12,280 bases of DNA from Bacteroidaceae bacterium (GTDB lineage Bacteria > Bacteroidota > Bacteroidia > Bacteroidales > Bacteroidaceae): contig CAADWS010000232.1 of the NCBI GenBank assembly GCA_900752815.1, forward strand, positions 1-12,280, given 5' to 3'. Every line of letters begins with the position of its first letter. Position 1 is the first letter of the stretch. Below are positions 7,260-12,280 of this stretch, piece by piece. Under the pieces are notes generated by a model. It saw only the letters and a list, made by a program, of their open reading frames with translations. It was not told the DNA's origin and made no database searches. The position numbers and the translations under genes are program-made.

Positions 7260-7359
7260 GATCAGTACTTTAGGAAAAACACTTAGTGCTTTAGAAAAAA
7301 CGATCAGTACTTTAGGAAAAACAGTTGGTAGTTTAGGAAAAACGGTCAGTACTTTTGTT
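7260..7359 (+). repeat. Tandem 21-bp repeat array, four units plus a partial
   Basis: Head-to-tail units lie at 7260-7280, 7281-7301, 7302-7322 and 7323-7343, all exactly 21 bp. A fifth diverges after TCAGTACTTTTGTT (7346-7359). The shared pattern is AGTACTTTAG, then (A/G)AAAAAC. Units 1 and 3 are identical. Unit 2 has AGTGCT and unit 4 has GGTAGT in place of the palindromic AGTACT. There are no spacers between units, so this is not a CRISPR. Homologous copies lie at 73-93 and 11999-12080. Confidence 0.92.
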
Positions 7360-7608
7360 GGGATGCTTCTGCGGCTCTGCAGAAATCCTTTCCGTGGTGG
7401 CGGATGTAATCGGGTGGAGGATATTCCGGTCATGCGGTGTAACATCCGGGCAGGGACATCTGCTGATATATAATATATAGGAGTGGGAAGGAGTTGCGCC
7501 GTCGCGGTGATGCTGTGAAGATTCCGTGTTTTGAGGGGAGCGCAGAGATGTAATCGTGCTTATCCGGCTTCCGTGCAGCGGGTTAGATCGGACCAGAGGA
7601 GCACAAGG

Positions 7609-7656
7609 AAAGCGGAAATACATGGAGACCGAGGTTCCCGGATGTATTTCCGCTTT
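7609..7656 (-). terminator. Terminator of the DUF5606 gene
   Basis: The arms 7609-7623 and 7642-7656 form a perfect 15-bp inverted repeat (AAAGCGGAAATACAT and its complement) with an 18-nt loop. It begins 66 bases beyond the minus-strand stop codon at 7722. The T-runs at both ends are short, so it may work in either direction. Confidence 0.8.
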
Positions 7657-7721
7657 TATGGGATGAGTAAAGTTGGCTGTGGCCTGTAGCCTGGTTGCTC
7701 TATTTCAGCGTAGGCCGGGCT

Positions 7722-8162
7722 TTATTCGGCAGCTTCGGCTTCAGAGGCTTCAGCCTTCTTCTCCTCACTGTCTGTAAATTCAGTATATCCGTTGTTGATG
7801 AGGATGTTATACCATTGGATGAGCTTTTTGATGTCGCCGTTGTAAACGCGGTCGCGGTCGTAGTTGGGCAATGCCTTGGCCATGAAATCGGCCAGTTCTT
7901 GTGCAGAAGCTTTTTTGAGGTCGATGTTGACGGGAGCGCCGTTTTCGTTCTGCTTGATAGTCTCGAAGATTTCCATCAGAGGCTTGTCTTCGCCGTCGGT
8001 ATACATGGATACGTCGTTCAATGAAGTGACGCGGTCGCGTGCACCTGCGGGAATACGCTTCTTGGAAGCATCCAGCATTTCAACGATGAGCATGCCTCTT
8101 CCTTGCGAAACGAGACGGTAAAGTCCGGGCTTGCCGGCGATGGAGAGAATGGTATCTTTCAT
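7722..8162 (-). CDS. DUF5606-family conserved protein
   Basis: A 146-residue protein of a small family that I know as nearly confined to Bacteroidetes and of unknown function. The N-terminal half, starting MKDTILSIAGKPGLYRLVSQG, looks like a compact beta-rich domain (about 1-60). A helical part follows (about 60-125), and the tail is low-complexity Glu/Ala (133-146). There is no signal peptide or membrane segment, so it is likely cytosolic. The start is set at 8162 rather than 14 codons upstream, because homologues begin MKDTIL and the putative promoter lies at 8202-8209, leaving no room for the longer form. It follows coaE on the same strand by 81 bp, a common arrangement in the lineage. Confidence 0.88.
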   Translation of the reverse strand: MKDTILSIAGKPGLYRLVSQGRGMLIVEMLDASKKRIPAGARDRVTSLNDVSMYTDGEDKPLMEIFETIKQNENGAPVNIDLKKASAQELADFMAKALPNYDRDRVYNGDIKKLIQWYNILINNGYTEFTDSEEKKAEASEAEAAE

Positions 8163-8201
8163 TTTTTCTATTAGGTTATTTTTCTTTTTGGGTTTTGTCC
8201 G

Positions 8202-8209
8202 CAAAGGTA
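8202..8209 (-). promoter_or_regulatory. Putative -7 element for the DUF5606 gene
   Basis: The minus strand reads TACCTTTG, an exact TAnnTTTG match in the 81-bp gap after coaE. It predicts a leader of about 33 nt and suggests this gene can be expressed apart from the nusB-coaE unit. No clear -33 box is seen. Confidence 0.55.
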
Positions 8210-8243
8210 ATGCTTTGCAGCGAAATAGGGGACGTGTGCACCT

Positions 8244-8861
8244 TTAAAAATACGAATTGTTGATGATTCTTTGCAATTGTGGGGCTATTTCGGCAACACC
8301 GTCATTGTTGATAATGTAGTTGGCCCTCTGTTCCTTCTCTTCTTCCGGCATTTGCAGAGCCATCCATTCGAGGGCCTGTTGCCGGCTGGCGCCGTCGCGA
8401 TTCATGATGCGGCTGATGCGGGTTTCGAGGGGAGCTGTCACCAGTATGGACGTGTCGACAAAACGGTCGAAGCGGGCTTCGAACAACAAGGCGCATTCCA
8501 TGAATACGGCTGGCGAAGGTTGCAGCCGGCTCCAGCTTTCGAAGGCTTCGGCCACCCGGGGGTGGACAATGGCGTTGACCTGGTCGGCATGTTCCTTTCC
8601 GCTGCGGATGTAGGCCGAGAGGACGCTTTTGACCGGCAGACCTTCTTCGTCGTATACGCTGGTGCCTATCAATGCTGTGAGTGCGGCTCTTACGCCGGCA
8701 TCGGTGCGGATGATGCGTCGGGCTTCGTCGTCGCAATAGAATACGGGATAACCGGCAGCTTCAATGGAACGGCACACATAGCTTTTCCCACTGCCGATGC
8801 CGCCCGTGATGCCATATTTATGGGTTTCCTGCCTGGGTTGGGGTGACTTTTTCAATGACAT
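8244..8861 (-). CDS. coaE: Dephospho-CoA kinase
   Basis: A 205-residue P-loop kinase that phosphorylates the ribose 3'-hydroxyl of dephospho-CoA with ATP, the last step of coenzyme A synthesis. The P-loop is GITGGIGSGKS (17-27). The acidic pair in YCDDEARR (42-49) takes the place of the usual DAD motif. The lid-region signature with EEKEQRANYIINNDG lies near 173-187. The ATG at 8861 is the only in-frame ATG before the P-loop, so the gene overlaps the end of ybbR by 44 bp and carries about 12 extra residues ahead of the conserved core. A non-ATG start closer to the core cannot be excluded. The tight overlap implies translational coupling with ybbR. Confidence 0.95.
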   Translation of the reverse strand: MSLKKSPQPRQETHKYGITGGIGSGKSYVCRSIEAAGYPVFYCDDEARRIIRTDAGVRAALTALIGTSVYDEEGLPVKSVLSAYIRSGKEHADQVNAIVHPRVAEAFESWSRLQPSPAVFMECALLFEARFDRFVDTSILVTAPLETRISRIMNRDGASRQQALEWMALQMPEEEKEQRANYIINNDGVAEIAPQLQRIINNSYF

Positions 8862-9822
8862 ATTCTACTTCCTTGGGCGATATGCGAATCTGTGAGATGC
8901 CTTTGGGGGCAATGCGTACTTGCAGTGGGCACTGGCTGTTCCCGTTCTTGGGCAAATCTTTATAGCTGGCCACCACGACGAAATCGTCCGAAGTGATTTC
9001 GCGATAGCGGTTCATGCCTACCTGGAAGGTAACCTCCACCTCCTGCGGGATGGGCAGGAGTATCTGGTCGGCAGGGAATCCTTCGGGCAGGATGGGGACG
9101 CGCACTTTCTTCTCAACCAGGCGGTCAACGAAAATGTCAAGTTTGACGGATGCCGGCAGGAACTTTGCTCCACGTACGGACTGGATGGGGAGTGAAAGCG
9201 AGGTGGTGTCGTTGACATTTTTCAGGTAGTCCACTTTCACATTAGCCGATTTGATGGTTTCCAGCAGATTTCCTGCGGCGTACACGGTGACGGAATCTTC
9301 GGACAGTTGTGTGTGAGTGATGACATATCCGTTTTCGGCCTTTACGTCGCCTTCCAGTGTGACGGGAACGTGTTTGTGCAGTCCGTGGTTGTAATAGAAC
9401 TCGATGGTGTCGGGCTTTGTGGTGATGATTTGTGTGCTGGAAGCCAGTTGTGACGAGAATTGCTTGAGGACTTCCTTGGTGAGGAAGCGCACATGGCCCG
9501 ACGGATTGGCGAAGGCCTTGAAGTCGATGACGATGGGGGAGAACTTTCCTCCGTAACGGTAGTTGAGAAGTGTGGCGGCGCGGTCGCGCAGACGGGTTTC
9601 AATCTGTGCGACGGGCTCGGTGGTGATGATGACGCCGTCGGGCACGTTCTCGATGACTACGGGTATGCGGTAATCCTGTTCGTATACTTCATTGACGGCC
9701 TGGAAAAGCCAGAAGGCACTGGAGAGAAACAGGAAAAACAAGAAAATAAGGAACTCCTTGTTCCATATTTTGGAAAAGAAATTCCTTATGCTGTTTTGCA
9801 GATTTTTTTTTATTCCGTTCAT
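8818..9822 (-). CDS. ybbR: YbbR-domain membrane-anchored protein
   Basis: A 334-residue protein with one N-terminal membrane segment (about residues 21-41, FLIFLFFLFLSSAFWLFQAV) preceded by a basic stretch, then an extracytoplasmic part made of repeated YbbR-type beta domains (about 45-325). In Firmicutes YbbR (CdaR) regulates the diadenylate cyclase CdaA; in Bacteroidetes the gene usually sits, as here, beside coaE and yajC rather than next to cdaA, so its role is less certain. The start MNGIKKNLQNS (9822) is preferred over the in-frame ATG 14 codons upstream: AAGAGG lies directly ahead of it, and it gives a normal N-terminus. It lies 62 bp after yajC and overlaps coaE. Confidence 0.88.
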   Translation of the reverse strand: MNGIKKNLQNSIRNFFSKIWNKEFLIFLFFLFLSSAFWLFQAVNEVYEQDYRIPVVIENVPDGVIITTEPVAQIETRLRDRAATLLNYRYGGKFSPIVIDFKAFANPSGHVRFLTKEVLKQFSSQLASSTQIITTKPDTIEFYYNHGLHKHVPVTLEGDVKAENGYVITHTQLSEDSVTVYAAGNLLETIKSANVKVDYLKNVNDTTSLSLPIQSVRGAKFLPASVKLDIFVDRLVEKKVRVPILPEGFPADQILLPIPQEVEVTFQVGMNRYREITSDDFVVVASYKDLPKNGNSQCPLQVRIAPKGISQIRISPKEVEYVIEKVTPTQAGNP

Positions 9823-9884
9823 CCTCTTGAAAGTGAGTGAGTGATACGAATGCCGTAAAAACAAGCGGGCACTGCCGCTACTTT

Positions 9885-10202
9885 TTATTTTCCGCTCTGT
9901 TCGCGGGGCATGATGGCGGATTTCTCCATCTTGATTTTCACGCCGGTGGCAACTTCGAGCATTACGGTGTTGTCTTCTTCGCTGATGCTCTTAATGGTTC
10001 CGTGAATGCCGCCGATGGTGATGATTTCCTGTCCCACCTGCAATGCGTTGCGGAATTTCTGGATTTCCTTCTGCTTCTTGTTCTGGGGACGAATCATGAA
10101 GAAATATACGATGACAAACATGCCGACCATCAGAAGGATGGTGCTGAGACCACTGCCGGCTGCCGACTGATTCTGAAGAAGTGAAATGAATAATGTGTTC
10201 AT
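9885..10202 (-). CDS. yajC: Preprotein translocase subunit YajC
   Basis: A 105-residue single-span inner-membrane protein of the SecDF-YajC complex, accessory to the Sec translocon. One membrane segment spans about residues 19-37 (STILLMVGMFVIVYFFMIR), followed by the hallmark RPQNKKQKE stretch and a small cytosolic beta domain with the VGQEIITIGGIHGTI signature (56-70). The N-terminal 18 residues face the periplasm. It lies 24 bp downstream of nusB on the same strand, so the two are almost certainly co-transcribed. Length and start agree with the family. Confidence 0.97.
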   Translation of the reverse strand: MNTLFISLLQNQSAAGSGLSTILLMVGMFVIVYFFMIRPQNKKQKEIQKFRNALQVGQEIITIGGIHGTIKSISEEDNTVMLEVATGVKIKMEKSAIMPREQSGK

Positions 10203-10226
10203 AGAACTGAATGTGTTGATATAGGT

Positions 10227-11159
10227 TTATTTGAATAATTTGTTTTCTTTTTTCAGGGTTTTCACCACATGATCGAGCAGACCGTTAATATAGGAGGCGC
10301 TGCGCGGGGTGCTGTATATCTTGGCGATGTCAAGATATTCGTTGAAGGAGACGTTGACCGGGATGCTGGGGAAAGTCATGATTTCAGCCAAGGCAATCTG
10401 CATGATGATGACATCCATGAAGGTCAGGCGGTTGAATTCCCAGTTTTTGCAGTTTTTCCGGATGATGTCACGTATTTCCGTAGCGTTCTCCAACGTGGCA
10501 CGGAAGAGTTTTCCTGCAAATTCGTGGTCTTCGTTGCTGGTGTATTGTGGCAGAAGGGGCTGGTCGGCGCCGGACTTCTCGTTGAAGCGCTTGATGGTTT
10601 TCAGCACGAATGAATCCACGATGTCCTTGTCATCGTTCCAATAAAGACTGTGGTCCTCCAGCAGGGCGTCAAAGTCCTCATTGTTGCAGATGTAGGTCTT
10701 GTATAGCTTCCTGATGATTTCGCGGTCGGCTTCATAGGAGAAATCCTCTTTTGTCAGATAGAGCTGGAAAACATCGCTTTCGGTGAAACTGGTATACAGT
10801 TTTTTCAGCAGGGCATCTTCCTCAATCCACTCTTTCTTCTGCTTCTCGCGGTATTCGGAGAGTTGCTGGTTGGCTTCCAACTGCAGGAGCAATTGGTTGC
10901 GGGAAAGCATGGTTTCAGGAAAGGCTCCTTCAATGCTGGTGCCTAAACGCTTGTTGCGGGAAATGCGAGCCTCCTCTTTGCGTGCGGCCATATTTTTTAT
11001 GTCGACCAATAGACTTAAAAGATAGTGGTACAGTTCGTAGGCCTTATCCATACTGAAATTCAGTTCTTTTTCAGCCATGTCGATCGTTTTCCCCTCGTTC
11101 TGGTAGTAGGCGTAGATGAGCTGCACTACTTTCAGTCTAATTAATTCTCTATTAATCAT
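10227..11159 (-). CDS. nusB: Transcription antitermination factor NusB, long form
   Basis: A 310-residue NusB. The conserved RNA-binding helical domain is in the C-terminal third (about 205-305): the W240-N243-R244-L-T-F-M-D249 block, the I-M-Q-I-A-L-A-E-I stretch (252-260), and PVNVSFNEYLDIAK with STPRSASYINGLLD (267-296). NusB pairs with NusE (ribosomal protein S10) at boxA sequences to support transcription of rRNA operons. Classical NusB has about 140 residues. The extra 170 or so at the N-terminus are helical and charged, begin with a NusB-like helix (INRELIRLKVVQLIYAYYQ), and are typical of Bacteroidetes. It heads the nusB-yajC-ybbR-coaE unit. The ATG at 11159 gives the usual start. Confidence 0.95.
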   Translation of the reverse strand: MINRELIRLKVVQLIYAYYQNEGKTIDMAEKELNFSMDKAYELYHYLLSLLVDIKNMAARKEEARISRNKRLGTSIEGAFPETMLSRNQLLLQLEANQQLSEYREKQKKEWIEEDALLKKLYTSFTESDVFQLYLTKEDFSYEADREIIRKLYKTYICNNEDFDALLEDHSLYWNDDKDIVDSFVLKTIKRFNEKSGADQPLLPQYTSNEDHEFAGKLFRATLENATEIRDIIRKNCKNWEFNRLTFMDVIIMQIALAEIMTFPSIPVNVSFNEYLDIAKIYSTPRSASYINGLLDHVVKTLKKENKLFK

Positions 11160-11257
11160 CGTTTTTTAATTTAGCAAAGAATGATATGCTAATATGGGCA
11201 CGTACGGCAATGCTGCGAACCGCTGTCGCAACTTTTGGCAATTATGCCTTAGCGATG

Positions 11258-11265
11258 CAAAAATA
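11258..11265 (-). promoter_or_regulatory. Possible -7 element for nusB operon
   Basis: The minus strand reads TATTTTTG, a formal TAnnTTTG match about 100 bp ahead of the nusB start. The palindrome CGAAATTTCG (11266-11275) lies directly upstream on that strand and could be an operator, although no repressor is implied by the neighbours. Confidence 0.35.
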
Positions 11266-11306
11266 CGAAATTTCGGGTATTTGTTATCGATTTTCTCTCT
11301 CTTTTT

Positions 11307-11338
11307 TTTGGTCTTTATCAAAAAAGATTTCAATTTTG
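11307..11338 (+). promoter_or_regulatory. Putative promoter of the DUF3276 gene
   Basis: TTTG (11307-11310) and CAATTTTG (11331-11338) are spaced by 20 bp, the typical -33 to -7 distance in Bacteroidetes. The -7 box differs from TAnnTTTG at the first base only. The leader would be about 109 nt. Confidence 0.45.
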
Positions 11339-11453
11339 TAGGAGAGTAGCGCCAAAATGCCTTTTTTGCTGTTCCCGGTGCATGGATTTGTGCCTGTACA
11401 GAAGAGGGTTTTATGTCATTTGGCCTATCTGGAAAACTATTGGAGGATAATTT

Positions 11454-11876
11454 ATGAAGCAAACGGAAGAAGTGATTAACGAAAAAGCGGAGAATGACAT
11501 TTTGTATTCAAAAACAGTGAAGGCCGGTAAGCGTGTTTACTATGTAGATGTGAAGCGCGACCGCCGGGATTCTTATTATCTGGCCATAACGGAGAGCAAG
11601 CGGGTGCGCGACGGAAATGAGGAGGTGCATCCCGTGTTTGAGAAGCATAAAATATTCCTGTATCATGAGGATATGGAGAATTTTATAAAGGCATTGGAGG
11701 CTGCGGCTGATTATGTGCGGACGGCGGCTGAGGATGCAGGGCGCACTCGCAAGGTTGAAGGTGAGGCTGCGCCCGAAGAGGTTGCTGTAGAAGAGCCGCA
11801 GGCACAGACCGGGGAAGCAGGTCTGTCTTCTTCGCTTCTAGGCGGCAAAATAGAAATAGACATGAAGTTTGAATAG
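11454..11876 (+). CDS. DUF3276 / PUR-domain nucleic-acid-binding protein
   Basis: A 140-residue protein of the DUF3276 family, related to the PUR domain of eukaryotic Pur-alpha and the Borrelia regulator BpuR, which bind single-stranded DNA or RNA. The PUR-like core lies at about 15-92, with the aromatic and basic strand pattern KRVYYVDVKRDRRDSYYLAI (26-45) followed by KHKIFLYHEDMENFIKAL (64-81). The region from about 93 to 128 is acidic and low-complexity, and the conserved tail ends IEIDMKFE. It has the clearest Shine-Dalgarno in the window, GGAGG at 11442-11446, 7 nt before the ATG, suggesting efficient translation. No signal or membrane segment is present. It diverges from nusB. Its targets are unknown. 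Confidence 0.92.
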   Translation: MKQTEEVINEKAENDILYSKTVKAGKRVYYVDVKRDRRDSYYLAITESKRVRDGNEEVHPVFEKHKIFLYHEDMENFIKALEAAADYVRTAAEDAGRTRKVEGEAAPEEVAVEEPQAQTGEAGLSSSLLGGKIEIDMKFE

Positions 11877-11992
11877 GAAGTTGCTGCAACCGTGATTCCC
11901 GGCAGAAGGCAGGCTTTTGTGGCCGTGACATACTTCTGCGTGCGGTTGGTGCGATTTTCCTTAAGGAAAGATTCCGCGTGGATTTTTCCGAT

Positions 11993-12080
11993 AAAAACAC
12001 TTAGTACTTTAGAAAAAACTGTCAGTACTTTAGAAAAAACAAAAGTACTGAAAGAAATTTCTAAAGTACTGGGTGTTTTT
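11993..12080. repeat. Dyad-symmetric cluster of four 21-bp repeat units
   Basis: Two units run forward (11999-12019 and 12020-12040) and two run in reverse (about 12039-12059 and 12060-12080). The 23-bp outer arms 11993-12015 and 12058-12080 match at 21 of 23 positions. The inner arms TCAGTACTTT (12022-12031) and AAAGTACTGA (12042-12051) match fully. Both pairs share one axis at 12036.5. The right arm ends in seven T, so the whole can form a long hairpin with a terminator-like end, downstream of the DUF3276 gene. Sister copies lie at 73-93 and 7260-7359. Confidence 0.88.
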
Positions 12081-12200
12081 TTGCCTTATTCATTAGGGAT
12101 AGTTGAGGCAGGTGGTGATGTTGTCAACGAGCCGAGGCCCAGTTGGGTGTGAACCTTTGCGCTTATATAAATGGACGGCGTGTCATATATATAATAAATA

Positions 12201-12246
12201 CCCGTTGGCGGAATTAAATTAGTGCATATTTAACTCTGCCAATGGG
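12201..12246 (+). terminator. Terminator-like hairpin at right edge
   Basis: CCCGTTGGCGGA (12201-12212) pairs with TCTGCCAATGGG (12235-12246) over 12 bp, with two G·U wobbles if transcribed on the plus strand, and is followed by TTTTCCATTTTT. The wobbles and T-run both favour the plus strand. It lies 325 bp after the DUF3276 stop, so it is either a back-up terminator or belongs to a transcript not visible here. Confidence 0.65.
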
Positions 12247-12280
12247 TTTTCCATTTTTGTAGTTAATATATTGCAGGATT

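Larger units (their letters stand above)
7094..7721. other. Convergent 3' spacer, 628 bp, no gene
   Basis: This spacer lies between the stop codons of pepT (plus) and the DUF5606 gene (minus). It holds a hairpin right after pepT (7114-7151), a tandem 21-bp repeat array (7260-7359), a short AT palindrome near 7467-7479 and a terminator for the DUF5606 gene (7609-7656). Open frames here are short and lack plausible starts, so I call no gene. It is unusually long for a space between two convergent genes in this window. Confidence 0.7.
11877..12280. other. Gene-free 3' region, 404 bp
   Basis: After the DUF3276 stop codon I see no coding region that I would defend. The stretch contains a dyad-symmetric 21-bp repeat cluster (11993-12080), an AT run near 12185-12200 and a terminator-like hairpin (12201-12246). 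The one long open frame across the repeats has only a GTG start and no ribosome-binding site. Confidence 0.6.

Noticed and set aside
7260..7359. CRISPR array
   Set aside because: Units abut with no spacers, the unit is only 21 bp, and no cas gene is present.
7074..7445. Minus-strand frame of 123 residues containing a VFPKVLIVF-type repeat
   Set aside because: It reads through the 21-bp repeat array and antisense to the pepT end; the repetition comes from the DNA repeat, and no ribosome-binding site is seen.
7464..7480. AT palindrome (TATATAATATATA) as an origin or recombination site
   Set aside because: It is short and simple in sequence, and nothing around it supports such a role.
73..12080. 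Insertion-sequence ends
   Set aside because: No transposase remnant lies between or beside the 21-bp copies and no target duplications are visible at the loci.
11892..12152. Plus-strand frame of 86 residues across the palindromic repeat
   Set aside because: It has only a GTG start, no Shine-Dalgarno sequence, and its only notable feature is the translated repeat.

Overview
The window looks like a chromosomal core-genome stretch from a member of the Bacteroidales, most likely Bacteroidaceae or a close relative; the genus cannot be fixed from sequence alone. The reasons are: lineage-typical protein families (a DUF3276 PUR-domain protein, a DUF5606-type protein, a NusB of about 310 residues with a long extra N-terminal part); the nusB-yajC-ybbR-coaE gene order; repeated matches to the Bacteroidetes -7 promoter element TAnnTTTG; and A-rich leaders, mostly without Shine-Dalgarno sequences. 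I see no plasmid, phage, insertion sequence, CRISPR, rRNA or tRNA signature.

Layout. Positions 1-290 hold a hairpin, one copy of an interspersed 21-bp repeat and a strong terminator-like hairpin. A minus-strand block follows, read right to left: a Cof-type HAD phosphatase (2719-3537), an HD-domain hydrolase (1920-2585), recA (716-1741) and a small lipoprotein (291-602). A 568-bp divergent spacer leads to a plus-strand OmpA-family lipoprotein (4106-5026) with a clear terminator. A guanine-deaminase-like gene (5201-5671, minus) and pepT (5867-7093, plus) diverge from a shared promoter region. The 628-bp spacer between the convergent ends of pepT and the DUF5606 gene carries two hairpins and a tandem array of the 21-bp repeat. 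The second minus-strand block reads nusB (10227-11159), yajC (9885-10202), ybbR (8818-9822), coaE (8244-8861), with the DUF5606 gene (7722-8162) last and probably on its own promoter. The DUF3276 gene (11454-11876, plus) diverges from nusB. It is followed by a gene-free 404 bp with the most elaborate copy of the repeat and a final terminator-like hairpin.

Functionally this is housekeeping: recombination and repair (RecA), transcription antitermination (NusB), protein export (YajC), coenzyme A synthesis (CoaE), c-di-AMP-linked or envelope function (YbbR), peptide and purine salvage (PepT, GuaD-like) and envelope anchoring (OmpA-like).

The one unusual thing is a family of 21-bp intergenic repeats (core AGTACTTTAG followed by an A-tract and C) at three places: 73-93, 7260-7359 and 11993-12080. 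All three lie in gene-free 3' spacers. One is a regular tandem array with a period of two helical turns. Another is arranged as two direct plus two inverted copies around one exact dyad axis, ending in a T-run. This is the best candidate in the window for an undescribed element.
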